Source: Salvia splendens (lineage: Eukaryota > Streptophyta > Magnoliopsida > Lamiales > Lamiaceae). Taken from it: a stretch of 64,000 bases of DNA. The notes under the pieces were generated by a model. That model searched no databases, had not been told where the DNA came from, and was given only the letters and a program-made list of their open reading frames with translations. The position numbers were made by a program, and so were the translations under genes. How positions within the stretch are numbered: the stretch's first letter is position 1; every line of letters starts with the position of its first letter. Below are positions 23,204 to 34,851 of this stretch, piece after piece. Location: assembly GCF_004379255.2 (NCBI RefSeq), contig NC_056039.1, forward strand, positions 32,129,883 to 32,193,882, given 5' to 3'.

Positions 23204-23463
23204 TGATAACCTCAGTCACCTTTTCTCGAGCACTAGTTACAATCATCATGAAAAGGTGAGGAACTACTATTAAAATGACTGAAACATGTTTCATTAACTT
23301 CCTAAATATTTATTTATTCTCTCAAAATCATAATGATAACCTCAGTCACCTTTTCTCGAGCACTAGTTACAATCATCATGAAAAGGTGAGGAACTACTAT
23401 TAAAATGACTGAAACATGTTTCATTAACTTCCTAAATATTTATTTATTCTCTCAAAATAAAAT
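23204..23463. repeat. 130-bp tandem duplication
   Basis: The block starting TGATAACCTCAGTCACCTTT (23204-23333) is repeated almost perfectly at 23334-23463. Each copy can fold: CTCAGTCACCTTTTC faces GAAAAGGTGAGG about 30 bp on. Near identity points to a recent event. Confidence 0.92.
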
Positions 23464-23469
23464 TTATGA

Positions 23470-24519
23470 TTGAGGCATGTCTCTTAATCGTCTCATCTCT
23501 TCATTATTCATTGGCTCCACTGTACTTTGCACCCCATCTCTTAACTAAGAGACAACACATGCATCCCTTCATCTCTTAACCGTCTCTTAACCATCTCATC
23601 CCTTAACTATTTATTCAATTTCATTTTTTATTTTTATTTCCAACAAATTCAATTAATAAAAACACACTTCATTAAATAAAATAAAATTTCAACTTAAAAT
23701 TCTAAAAAATTAAAAAAAAACACATAATTAAAATCCGTCGTTTGTCCAGTAGCAAGCTGACGGATTGCTGCAGTACATTTCTGGAGCGTTGTGTGACTGA
23801 GGCGGTCAATGTATTTGCGATATGCATAAATAGCGGTTTCCGCATGCGGAAACGGCGACGGAAGTATGTTTCTCCCCATACCGGGTTCTCACAGAAGTAA
23901 TCGCGTACCAACCTTCCGACGGCTTCCTCCGGTTACGATGGATGTAAATCCGGGATCATCTTTAAGGCGCCGCGGCTTCCCCCTCCTCCCTACGTAGATC
24001 TTCTTCTAGCGATTCTTCCATTATTCGACGCATTTGCTCAAATAGATCCATAAATGGATTAAATTTGGGAGAAGAATAATGTTTTGAGATGAAGAATGTA
24101 GAGTGTTTGAGTGAGAATAAAGAGTTTTTATGGTGGATTAATTTGTGGGAATAATTTGATATTTATAGAAGTGATTGGGGGCTTAAAAAAATACAAAAAA
24201 AAATAAAAATTTGTAAAAAACGGCTAGTATATTTTTGGGGGTTTTTTTTCAAAATTTTCCTGAATTTTTAAAAAAAATAAAAAAAAACATTTTCAACGGA
24301 AATTAAAGACGTCCACTCGCTGGCCGGCGAGTGGGCGTCACGGACGAACCAATGCTCGCCACGTGGCCAACGCGCGTGGCGAGCTGTCTCGAGCGCTGCC
24401 TCTCCGCGGCGAGACAAGGGACGGGCTGGGGACGAGACGGAGCCCGCATCGCTGTCTCGATGCGGTCTCGTCTCTCTGAGACGAGATAGAGCCCGCATCG
24501 AGACGCGATGTTGGTGCTC
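23470..24519 (-). mobile_element. PIF/Harbinger-type derivative 3, transposase remnant only
   Basis: Its right end, inverted, reads GAGCACCAACATCGCGTCTC, matching the left terminus of derivative 2 (GAGCACCGCAACGC...). The left side carries the tail typical of derivatives 1 and 2 (ATCTCTTAACTAAGAGACA and the AATTCAATTAATAAAAACAC stretch, inverted). GTCTC words crowd both sides. TGA lies on both flanks, but the exact left border is uncertain because that TIR has eroded. It is about 1.05 kb and so internally deleted. Confidence 0.72.
23694..24060 (-). pseudogene. Harbinger transposase N-terminal remnant (HARBI1/ALP1-like)
   Basis: Two pieces of a transposase N-terminus lie in different frames. 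One has YFRRRFRMRKPLFMHIANTL (read from about 23875 leftward). The other has LQKCTAAIRQLA about 25 codons on, followed at once by the AT-rich tail. These are the helix-turn-helix-side motifs of PIF/Harbinger transposases. The stretch normally between them is deleted and the whole DDE catalytic domain is absent. An acidic head (MRRIMEESLEED) precedes them near 24030. Confidence 0.75.
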
Positions 24520-25600
24520 TGAATTTGCAGGTGCATTTGGTTTAGTGGGCTAAGGCTGCTTAACTGGGATATGCTAAGTAAATATCCATTAGCGCACAAT
24601 ACTATATAAGCAGTATAAAAAATTTTGAAAGGATAGTAAATAATTATTTATCTATTGCAATTATACCAAACTTCATTTTTTCTATTACCATTATGACTTT
24701 GCACATCATTGTCGACACATGAACTCACAATATGCACTTTGGTTGAATTAAACGCTAGATCCTTATCTATATTGACATATTTCCTGACTAATTACTTTAA
24801 TTTCATTATTTTTTCAGATTTGAACACATTTTCAAAATTAACATATAAGTATGTATTTCATTTTCAAATCTAGTACGAGTTGAATTGGTTTTCTAAATCC
24901 CGCGTGAATAGGAAAGGCCAAAACCAGGAATGTGTTCTAATCGTTGAAATAAAGTAAAACTTCGGGTGTGAAAATATAATTTTCCCTATGATTACATTAT
25001 AATGATTTATTTTTGTTACAGCATATCTCTAAATAGGTCCCAATGCAGTTGAGAAAAATTATAAAATGTGGTTGTGATAAAAGCGGGCCAATAGCCCATT
25101 AGTAGCACAATTTTGAAATGGGTCAACTACATCCGCATATACTAATAATTAAATCTTGAATTAATTAATTAGTGGTTAATTAGGGGTCACAAGAGTTTTA
25201 ATTATGAGTATTAGAATTATTAACACTAAAATATACCAATAGTATTTAAACTTTGATTCCTGCATAATTATGTAGCTTGATTTATTTAGTTCGTTTCTGC
25301 AAAAAAAAAAAAAGAAAATATGGACTCATTCGCCAGTTCCTGATCTGTAGCAACAATCTCAACAACAGCCAATTGAAAATGAAATGTAAAAATACTTGCT
25401 TGGCCAAGTCTTATTAAGAGAATGCACTTCTATGGAAACAATTTGATTTTGTTATGTCGAGAATAATCAGAATACTTACATTTAACTCGTTACATGAAAT
25501 TATGAGATAACTATAATCGTTAAGGACTTGCATTGCATGAGCAAGCAACATTGACACTGTTAAGGACTGCGAGCAGCAACACCAGCTTAAGTTGAGATCC
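24520..25600. other. Gene-free stretch downstream of the PPR gene
   Basis: AT-rich DNA with no supported gene. The part nearest 25600 should hold the 3' UTR and polyadenylation signals of the minus-strand PPR gene. Confidence 0.5.
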
Positions 25601-28075
25601 TCAGCAAAGATCTTCAGTTTCGGACCTTAGGATCGACGCCTTGTCGTACCTCCGTCTCTCGATTTCCTTTTCAAGAAAATCGAGACACGTATCGGTCACG
25701 TGATTAGGTGCACATCCAGCATCAAGCATCATCTTCAAGAAGTTGTATGCTTCCTTGAGCAGCCCGGCCTTGCTGTGCACCTCGATTAGGGTGTTGTAGG
25801 TGAACACATCCGGGTTTATCCCGCCGCTCTTCATCTGCTGGAACAGCTCGACCGCTTCACCAAACCGCCCAGCCTTCCCAAGGGCATTGATCAAGGTGTT
25901 GTACATGACAATATCGAGGTACCCACCTTCATTGTTCAGCTTGTCAAGAACAGCCTTTGCAAGATCCGCCCTCCCCATCTTCCCTAGACCTTGGATCACC
26001 ACGTTGTACGTTGCTATGTCCGATGGGGTGACCGCTTCCCCCATCGCATGGAGGACTCCCCATGCTTCCTTGAAATACCCTTTCTTGACGAAGGAGCTCA
26101 TGATGGAGTTGTAAGTGTAGCTATTTGGGTTCACGCGCATATTGGTCAGAATCTCGAACAATTTGCATGCCAAACTCAGCTTCCCCTTGGCCAAGAAGAT
26201 GGATAAGTAGGTATTCACCATGTCAACATCAAAAGAATCTTCCCCCTTCGCCAAAACTCGAACTCCTCTCAACAGCGAGAAAGGTGGTGGACCACGGCTG
26301 CTCTCAGAGGCAAATTGATTTGCAAGTGAATCCATGTATGGAGATGATGACCACTCGTCCGCTTCGTCACTGAACTGCTTGGCGTCCTCTGCACCTTCGC
26401 CATCCGGACTTGTCAGATGCAAAACCTTGGCTACATCACTTATCGAAGGAAACATCGGTGTATAGTCCCTCTTCTTGCTCTGTGGGCTACTCATTGAAGC
26501 TTCCATGGCTGATTTCCACTTAATAAGAGAAGGGACTAAATTCCCATCTCTAATATGCCTCAGGAGCCTCTCGATCGAATCCCACTGACCACGTCTGTAA
26601 AGCGCGATTACTAGTGAAGTTATAGTAACCAAATCAACTATAAAGCCCCTCCCCTCCATCTCCTCCACCAGCTGCAATGCTTCCTCAACCCAATTTTCCC
26701 GACATAGATGCAAAATGACAATGCTGTAGGTAATTCCATCCACAAAACCATTACCCTTTCTTTTTAAGTCACAAAACAAGGAATAAGCAGCTTCTTCTCT
26801 TCCGTTCTTGTATAAACCATCAATAAGTATGTTATACGTCCAGCACGAGGTCCTCACACCATCATCATCCACCATTTTTTCAAACAGATTGCAGGCTTCC
26901 ATCAACTTCCTTGACTTCATCAAACCATCAAGAAGGGAGTTGTAAACAACAGTCCCTGCTCGTATGCCATTGTACTGCATCTCACTGAAGATTCTCAGAG
27001 CATCATTGATTCTATACGACTTGGCACAACCTTGGATCATAATCCGGTAAGTGAACTCGTCCGGCTCATGACCTGAGGAAGCCTTCAGCTCCTCCCACAC
27101 AATAAGGGCATCCTTCACCTTCCCAAGCAAGCAAAGGACGTGTATGAGGCTGTTATACGTGCACAAATCAGGTTCAAATGGACCGTTCCTCTCCTTCATC
27201 TCTTTAAACAAACCCAACACAGAGCTCAACTCACCCCAACATCCTAATGCATGAATGCATAAGTTGTAACCCCATATATCCATAGGATAAAGTTTCGTTT
27301 TTCGTAAATTACTATAAACTTGTCTGAATTCATCTCTCATGTCTGCCTTCTTGAGTCCCACAAGCACCTCATTACAAGCTATGGCATCAGGAATGACCAC
27401 ATTTTCACTATTTGCTGAGAGCAGTGCAGAATCTACAAGCTTTAATAATATCGATAATGCTATCGAAATCTGATTCTTCCTCATGAGTGCAACAAGAACA
27501 GGGCTATATACATCAGGGCTGAAACAGCTGGAACCAATCAATTCCCTCTCAACATAATCCAAAACTTCCAATGCGGAATCATACTTGCCAGCCCTGATGA
27601 ACCCATCAAGAATCATCTTCAAAGTAATTGAATCCAGAGCCACCCCATCACGCCTCATTGTGGCCACAAGCTCAAGAATGTCATCATGATGATGGTGTGT
27701 CAAAAAACAGAGGACTTTGAAAACCTGTGAGTAGGTGCATGCCGAGTGTTTGTAGTTTTGCCTGTTGGAGCACCACCGGAAAAACTCCAACTTTCTTGAC
27801 GAATCAAGAGAGCCGCGACGGAGCATTCGAAGCACAAGCTCTTCAGATAATGGGATGGCATCTCCTTTCTTATCCAGTTCATGAATTCCGCCAGGTTTCG
27901 AGAGAGTTTTGGCAATGGCAGCGTCAACCAGAAGGTCACCTAGTTTAGATACGTTAGCTGACTTAGCAGCTTTTTCTGCCACCGTCACGAATCTGAATCG
28001 TGTGGTGATTGGGAGGAGCGATGCAACAGAAGCGTGAAAAATTGTAATTGGTCTTGGTAACCCTCCAATGCGCAT
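25601..28075 (-). CDS. P-class pentatricopeptide repeat protein (At4g01570-like)
   Basis: Single-exon 824-aa RNA-binding protein. The first ~35 residues (MRIGGLPRPITIFHASVASL..) are basic, hydroxylated and poor in acids, as in mitochondrial or plastid targeting signals. From about residue 110 there are around 15 degenerate ~35-residue repeats with TYNxLI-type helices, for example TYNSLIHVL, VYNSLLDGL, TYNILIDGL, TYNSIMSSF, MYNTLINAL and TYNTLIEVH. A non-repeat acidic linker (around residues 530-610, GEGAEDAKQFSDEADEWSS) splits the array. No E, DYW or SMR domain follows, so it is pure P class. Such proteins bind organelle transcripts for stability, splicing or translation. The specific target cannot be read from sequence. 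The resemblance to At4g01570 is from memory. Start ATG 28075 is the first in frame. Confidence 0.93.
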   Translation of the reverse strand: MRIGGLPRPITIFHASVASLLPITTRFRFVTVAEKAAKSANVSKLGDLLVDAAIAKTLSKPGGIHELDKKGDAIPLSEELVLRMLRRGSLDSSRKLEFFRWCSNRQNYKHSACTYSQVFKVLCFLTHHHHDDILELVATMRRDGVALDSITLKMILDGFIRAGKYDSALEVLDYVERELIGSSCFSPDVYSPVLVALMRKNQISIALSILLKLVDSALLSANSENVVIPDAIACNEVLVGLKKADMRDEFRQVYSNLRKTKLYPMDIWGYNLCIHALGCWGELSSVLGLFKEMKERNGPFEPDLCTYNSLIHVLCLLGKVKDALIVWEELKASSGHEPDEFTYRIMIQGCAKSYRINDALRIFSEMQYNGIRAGTVVYNSLLDGLMKSRKLMEACNLFEKMVDDDGVRTSCWTYNILIDGLYKNGREEAAYSLFCDLKRKGNGFVDGITYSIVILHLCRENWVEEALQLVEEMEGRGFIVDLVTITSLVIALYRRGQWDSIERLLRHIRDGNLVPSLIKWKSAMEASMSSPQSKKRDYTPMFPSISDVAKVLHLTSPDGEGAEDAKQFSDEADEWSSSPYMDSLANQFASESSRGPPPFSLLRGVRVLAKGEDSFDVDMVNTYLSIFLAKGKLSLACKLFEILTNMRVNPNSYTYNSIMSSFVKKGYFKEAWGVLHAMGEAVTPSDIATYNVVIQGLGKMGRADLAKAVLDKLNNEGGYLDIVMYNTLINALGKAGRFGEAVELFQQMKSGGINPDVFTYNTLIEVHSKAGLLKEAYNFLKMMLDAGCAPNHVTDTCLDFLEKEIERRRYDKASILRSETEDLC

Positions 28076-30427
28076 TATCCTTTTACAGTTAGCTTTTGTT
28101 CAATTGTAAATAGGGTGATGAGGCCAGAACAGTCCCTGCTGTACTCATGCCGAGGATTTCGCTGTTGGCATCAACACTGAAAAATCATGAATAAGAAGAT
28201 CATTAGAGCACTCTAGTACCAAATTGCACATATATGCATCTAAATCTTCAATTTCAAGAAAAGCTTGAGGAAATATAAGTTTTGCGACAAAAAAATTATC
28301 GTGGCAGCATAAAAATCACAATAACCAACATCATCCAAATCCAAGAGAGTTATACCCCTGCAACTGGAATCCGAACTTTTTGGCAATTAAGGAATGCAAC
28401 AAAGATTCATAAACATATAATTCAAAGCCCATGAACTTTCCAACTTTGAAAATAGTGAATTTTGTGTCTACAGGACAGGAATGAAGCCTGAGGCAGTGTG
28501 CACTCAGTTGTCTTTCCGGTTAGTTACCTTGTGACTACTATCTTTTATGCCTATCTTTAAGATTTTGCAGAAGAATTTTGATTTTTAAAACCAGAGTAGG
28601 TTTACACGCAACATTTTATCACTTAGAACAATGGGAGGATATGCATTTCTGAAATTTTCGAGTCGGTGTCTACATAAGACATTTTGCCAGCTGATCATTT
28701 CAAGATCAGCATCTTTTACGACTCCAGTATTGCTTTATCACTGGTTTAAACCCCACGAGAAATCCTAACCATCGTGACGCTCTGATAGACAGTGAATAAT
28801 TTCAAAAATTTATCAAAAATGGAAGTTAGGAAAGTCGAGATAACTAAACAAATATGATCTTAGTGAACAACATTCAACAACGAAACACATAGATAAAAAC
28901 AATTAAGTTCCAAACAATATATGATGATTTGGAGAGGCATCTAGACTTTTGATGCTTAAATACCTAGTGAATCGGCATCTTAATAAGCAGGGGATGTTCA
29001 CTTGCGGGAAGAATGAAGAAAGTAATATGCATCGTGAGTACCACAGTGAACTAGTTAAATATGCTGCCACCATCTTTGCCTTAGAGCGACGTCTGTATAT
29101 AGGCATGAAAGGTTTAACTAGGGGTACCCACACCTGAAAAATGCATTGACACCCACTCAGTTACCTGATGCGGATACCCGTAAAGCTGAACCAGACATTG
29201 ACTTTTGATAAAAAGAGCAAACAACAACAGAAGGAACCCAACATCAACTGATAAACAAGCAAGTGGAAAATTTCATTCCAAAAGAGAAAGCAAAATGTGA
29301 ACAACATGCAAAACCTATCATCTGCTGTTAGCTTCTCCTCATTCTAATCATAGTTTCCGAATCAAATTTCAGACAAAGTCTCACTCGCTATTGTAATAAG
29401 CTGAATAACTTTTTTAAAAAAGACTAACTAATAAAATTACTAAAGCTTTCAACTTTAGCCATATTCTTGAACCAAAAACCACCTATTACTAAAGCATACC
29501 ATTCGAGCAAACATTACTCTCATCAACAACTGTATTTTAATTTAGCTATTACCGATAGTTTACTACCTAATTCCCTGAATACGAACCCTACTTACTCTTA
29601 CATACACATGACATGAAGCAAATTATCTCTCGCAATTTGAAACTAAAAAATGATAAATTCAACAATAAGACATTAATTTGCAAATAAAAATGTTAAAATG
29701 TTGCCTATAAACATACTCTGGTTGAAAAACCTACTGCCTGCAGAAAATAGAAACACTTATCCATTTGAGAATTGTAGAATTTAAATCCATTTTCCAATTT
29801 GTTAATGATAGAATAACAACTCCATTTGGAGAAATAAAATTTTGCATTTGGACTAAGACTTGGGACTGCCGCATTCTAAATTAAAACGAATTTCTGACAC
29901 TTCAACCACAAATTTCGAGTAATATCTGTGGATAAATCCACCCAATAATGAGACATTTCAATTTTTGTTATCAAATTCTAGGTTCAGTTAGATCATAGAA
30001 GCATCATTGCAAGCAAAAGCAAATACTTAAAATACAGAAAAGCTTCAACAGATAACAAATTCGAGAAATAAAGCAGGAGTGTTACCCAAAATCTGATTGG
30101 AAACAGCTACAGCCAGTTAACCTGTTTTATTTCAGCGAATCAGCTTTCAATTCAACTAAAAAACCTGAAATTCTAAAATCAGAATACGAAATCAGAAAAG
30201 GGAAGAGAGCCAGAGATGTAGCGTGGCCGGAGCCTGAAAGTGAAAGAGAGAAGAGGGAAGAGAGTCGGACTGTGTGTGTGTGGGGGAAGAGAACAGAAGA
30301 GTGAGAGTCGCGAATCTCAGTTAGAATTAGGTCATTATTAGTAGTAGTATTTCATCTTAAATAAATTAAACTATAGTAAAATCACATTTTATTTGATGCC
30401 TAAAAATGTTAAGAGGAGAAGCGTGTT
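28076..30427. other. Divergent region between PPR and BRCA1-like genes; probable 5' UTR intron(s)
   Basis: There is no coding gene over about 2.3 kb. On the minus strand, TTTTTCAG|TG near 28178 looks like a splice acceptor and GG|GTAACAC near 30090 like a donor. The PPR transcript may therefore start near 30200-30330 and carry a large leader intron. The CT/GA- and GT-rich stretch 30235-30310 is the likely shared promoter zone for both divergent genes. This is inference from splice-like sites only. Confidence 0.4.
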
Positions 30428-30569
30428 ATGGAATTTAGCGGCAGCGGGAAATTACAACTATCCGAAATATTTAATTTCGCGCGCCTCAGCAAATACTCCA
30501 ATTCGACTGCTCACACAGAGAATCAGAAAAGCTTCGTGAAGAGAGGCGGAAGCATCACATCTGGAGAGA

Positions 30570-33533
30570 ATGGGAAGGGAGCTCAAGTGTCCTATATGGT
30601 AATGATTCCATACGATTTCTCTAAATGAAATTGCATTTCTTTCCTTTTTTTTTCAATTGCTGGAATTTCAGATCGTTAACTGATTATTTTTCCTGTCAAC
30701 AGTTTGAGTCTATTTAATACAGCCGTTTCGCTCACCTGCAATCATGTCTTTTGCAAGTAAGCATTTTTAGTGAATTGATTCGTATACGGTTTCTGTATCT
30801 AGGGCTGATTTCAACTCGTTTTTGCTGCCTATTGTTTTCTGGTTATTGATTGATGCAGTTTGTGTATCGAGAAATCGATGAAAGCAGCATCGAATTGTCC
30901 TGTTTGTAAAGTTCCATACAGGCGAAGAGGTATATATGTTTTTGCTTCACATAGATTATTAACTTGTGGAATTCATAACTTGTACATATTGATTGCTCTC
31001 ATTTTGTAATTTTTTTCATTTTCATTTCGCAGAAATTAGGCCTGCGCCTCGTATGGATAATTTGGTTAGCGTTTACAAAAGCATGGAAGTAGCATCTGGA
31101 GTCAATATTTTTGTCACTCAAACTGAAGCACCACCGAGCCCTTCTGGTAATGACTACTTTGTTGTGCGGTGTTTGACAATCTTCCATATTTTCATTAGAC
31201 AACTATTTGACAAACATGCTTTATATGTTGTCTTGCCACAAACTCATTGTTTGCCTCAATTATAATGTGTTGTGTACAGTCCAAAATAATGGCCAAATGA
31301 AACTAGAAGCTTCAGACATTGGGAATCAGAAACAGCATCACAGGAGAGGATCAAAAAGTGCATCAGTTTTTCCTACAAAGAAAAGGATTCAGATACAACC
31401 ATATACAAGGACCGAAATGGAGCGAGAAAAGCTGAAGGATGAAGCTGCTGAAATCAACAGAAATGAAACTAAAAGCAGTCCTACTTTACAAAATGACATG
31501 CCTTCTACATCTGAAAAGGGGGGAGCCAAGTTACCTCCTTTTTCTGGTTGAGAGATGAAGAGGACATGGAGAAATCAACTCAGCAGACGGATGACAATCT
31601 GGTCATGAATACACCGCCAGAAGCTCCTTGCTTCAGCGACATCAAAGACTTGGATGATGAGGTTTGTTCTCCCCCAGATATAGCTTCTAATGTCATCGAT
31701 TATGAACTAATGCTACAGAATTTAGGATTATAGAGTTCATTAATTATTTCCTGACTGATAATTGATGCAATTACTTTTCTTGGCAACGCACTATTTTTGT
31801 ATTTCATTTATTTCTTTATGCAGATAGGAGCTGGTAACTTATCGAACAATGCAAATTTCATTGATAGTGAAATGTTTGAATGGACACAAAGGCCTTGCTC
31901 TCCTGAACTCTGTTCAAGTCCAACAATACAGGTGCATAACATATTTTAATATTTCAACAATCCATTATTTACCAAGTTTGATTTAATTATGTTAGTGTAG
32001 GTTGAAGATCATACTGCTGAAGAGGATGTGACCTTAAAAAGTGTAGAAGCGAACTCAACAGAAGCTGCTGTTCCAAAGAACAGATCTACTAGCACAGGAG
32101 GCAAGCGTACGAGGACAGAATCCTCTGAAGGCAAAGGCAGAATGCGAAATTCTAAAAAGAAAGTCAACGCAAATGAGCCTGAAAAAGACAAGAAAGCTGG
32201 AAGGATCTCTACAGTAACCGCAGGCCATGCTGAATTTGGCAATGTAATTTATCAAGATATGCAAGAGGGCAATAAAGACACTCCATTGGTTATAAAAGGA
32301 AAATCTAGAAAAGGCAGAAAGGTCCTGGCCAGTGTTCAAGAAAAAAATGTTTTATCTGATGAGGTAGAGCATCTAGCAAATGGCAAGGGTGAGGAATTCA
32401 CTCAAGTTTCAGCATCAGAAAATTGTGGAAAAAGCAATGAAGGGCGTACAAAGTTAAGGAAACACAGTGAAGGTGATAAAAACTCTAAGAAACCAACTCA
32501 GGTACCAAAATCTGGCAGTAAAGAAGAAACTGACAAATCTGAAATTGGAAAAAAATGCTTAGATACTGAGCAAGACAAAGGGGGGTCGATTTCCCAGATG
32601 CTTACTAATCTGCATCCACCAGGAATGCACAAATAAATTTCAGATAGATGTGTCAAAAGAAAGTATGTAAGTGTCTGTAGAAAGTCGCCAAGTTCTGGAA
32701 AGACAGCTGAATTATCTGTTAAGAGCATGTGCAAGGACAACTATGATTCTAAAGCTTTAGGTGCTAATGAAAAGAATGCAACCAGAGATCACTCGTTTGA
32801 AAGGGATCAATCAGAGATAAAAACGCCAGCAAAAGTTGATAAACCACCTTCCTTGCTTGGCAGGCATGCTTTGCTAAAATGTAGTACATCTCCCAGTACA
32901 ATTCATTGTGCTTTCTGCCAATCGTCTGAAGAGTCGGAGGTACATCCCTTTTGAAATATAGCTTATGTTTTTTTATTTATGCTACATATTCATTAATTGT
33001 CCAAGACAGGAATGATTTTGTGCATGTGGTTTGTTACTGAAATTCAAAAGTTCGGGCTTCAGGGATCATGGTTCACTACGTCGGTGGGGAGTTGGTGATA
33101 GGTGACACAAGAAAGGATGCTATACATGTTCACAAGAAATGTGCAGAATGGTATGACAATTGCAACAATATATGCCGACTTCGCTGGTGGTAGATTAATA
33201 AAATTTCTAGTTTGTTTCATTATGTTGCTGTCACATGCTACTATCTACCTTTTTATGCTTTATTAGGGTAGTCATCAAACAAATAGTATCAATTTGTTAA
33301 TTTTAATTGCAATCTATAGCAAAATAAGGCTGTCCATCTTTTGTAGGGCACCTAATGTGTATTTTGAAGATGATACCGTTGTTAACCTTGAAAATGAATT
33401 GTATAGAAGTCGAAGAATTAGGTGCAGTTGTTGTGGCATCAAGGGAGCTGCTCTCGGGTGTTATGACAAGAGTTGTCGCAAGAGCTTTCATGCTCCTTGT
33501 GCTAGGTTGACTCCAGAATGTCGATGGGATTCT
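30570..33533 (+). pseudogene. BRCA1: BRCA1-like RING/ePHD gene, broken and lacking BRCT domains
   Basis: Plant BRCA1 is a RING E3 ligase working with BARD1 in homologous-recombination repair. Exons by splice sites and phase: 30570-30598, 30703-30756, 30859-30929, 31033-31146, 31280-31661, 31824-31931, 32001-32939, 33056-33150, 33347-33533. The first three build the RING (CPIC..CNHVFC..CPVC); the last two give an extended PHD (CSCCGIKGAALGCY, CRWDS). Damage: exon 5 has one T too few at 31539-31543, shifting the frame; exon 7 has an in-frame TAA at 32634; the dinucleotide before exon 8 is GG, not AG; and after the donor at 33534 no BRCT exons occur before the convergent gene. A separate upstream frame from ATG 30428 overlaps the start. 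An assembly error could explain one lesion, hardly all four. Confidence 0.78.
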
Positions 33534-33908
33534 GTAAGTATAAACTAGCAGTTATTTCGGGATATGGAGAAAACACTGAATAGTTGCATTCCCACTTGTG
33601 ATTGTGACAAAAATAGGTTATTTATGCACCATCGTTGCCTCCGTATTCCCTTGTGAACTTTGGTACATGTTCATTCATATATAAGAAAAAGTTGCAAAAA
33701 CAGAATACCATCCTTGCCAAAAATGCAGTATCATATTCACATATTCACATTGGTTTGCTCAAGAAGTCTCTTCTAAGGTACCTTTTTCCACCTGTTTTAC
33801 ATCTCGTAATGACACTGCCATTTATAGCAAAAACAAGAAAAAGCCAGTCCAAGTTCTGCGAGAACTGAAAAGAAACATCATAGTATTCCATCCCATCCTC
33901 TCCTTGTC
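33534..33908. other. Stretch between the BRCA1-like remnant and the convergent coiled-coil gene
   Basis: It follows a good splice donor (GTAAGT at 33534), yet I find no frame resembling the next BRCA1 exons or BRCT repeats. The right part should contain the 3' UTR of the minus-strand gene. Confidence 0.5.
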
Positions 33909-34851
33909 CTAGCTCGTTCCTTCTTTGTCTTCTTCTTGCATCTTATCATGCTTTTCAAGCATTGTCTGGAAATGCTCAAACACATTCTCCAAACTCTCTA
34001 TATCTTCATCAACATCAACAGCACGTTCCTTTAATCTCCTTACATTGCCAAAGCTCGACTCAATCTTCTCCCTCATCTCATCTATCGAGCCACACAGCAC
34101 CATGTTCTTCCCCTGTGCCTCATTGAGCCTCTCCTTCATTGATTGGTACCCATCGTGCGACCTCACGAGCATCTCCCTAAGGAACTTGTTCTGCTCTTCG
34201 AACTCCCTTCCTTGCGATTCTCCCCCCACACATTCTTGCACTTTCCTCACCAGCTTCTCGTTCTGCACCTTGAGGCCGTGAATGAGATCCTCCATCTCAG
34301 ACAACTCATGCGCCTTTCTGGAGAGCTCAGCAGCCATGATCTCCTTCTCCTTCCCCAGGCTCGAGCACATCAGCTCGAGGCGCTTCCTGGCCGCAGTGCA
34401 CGCGCTGAGCTCTCTCCTCAGCTTCTCCTTCTCATCCGCCCCAGCCTCGACCCTGCCCTTCTTGTCCTTGGGCGGCTGGCTGAGGCCGGTGTTGCAGCGG
34501 CGCAGGGTGGCTTGGGTGGTCTTATTGCCAAAGGACTGGCATTTTTGGATTCTTGTCCGAACAGTGTCCAAGATTGTGACCATGGTAGCCACCCTGAGCA
34601 TTCTCCTGCTGTCTTTGTGGCCTTTGCCGCAGGCATCTTTGTGATCTTGGATTAGCTTTAGCAACAACTTTATAGGTGCTGCTGCTCCTGCACCACACAA
34701 ATACATCTCCATCAATCAAATTTATAGTGAAAATTATTAGACAATATGTGATTATTTTTTTGTTACCATCTAAACCAGAATCATCGTGGTGATGTTCGTC
34801 TAACATTTGGGGAATGTCAGGGACTGAATTTGACCGATCCTCGTTTCTCAT
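33909..34851 (-). CDS. Coiled-coil protein of unknown function, two exons
   Basis: Exon 1 is 34767-34851 and exon 2 is 33909-34687; the 79-bp intron has GT..AG ends and the junction codon reads G|GA. The product is about 287 aa. The N-terminus (MRNEDRSNSVPDIPQML) is acidic and His-rich. Residues ~30-80 form a basic region (KLIQDHKDACGKGHKDSRR). From about residue 110 to the end is heptad-rich coiled coil (ELSACTAARKRLELM.., EMREKIESSFGNVRRLKE), with an acidic tail. No catalytic motif, signal or membrane segment is visible. It may be a cytoskeletal or scaffold protein, but I do not recognise the family. It converges on the BRCA1-like remnant. Confidence 0.82.

Noticed and set aside
30428..30628. 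66-aa ORF as the start of the BRCA1-like gene
   Set aside because: It is in another frame. The RING cysteines (MGRELKCPIC) are read from ATG 30570 and splice correctly to the next exon.
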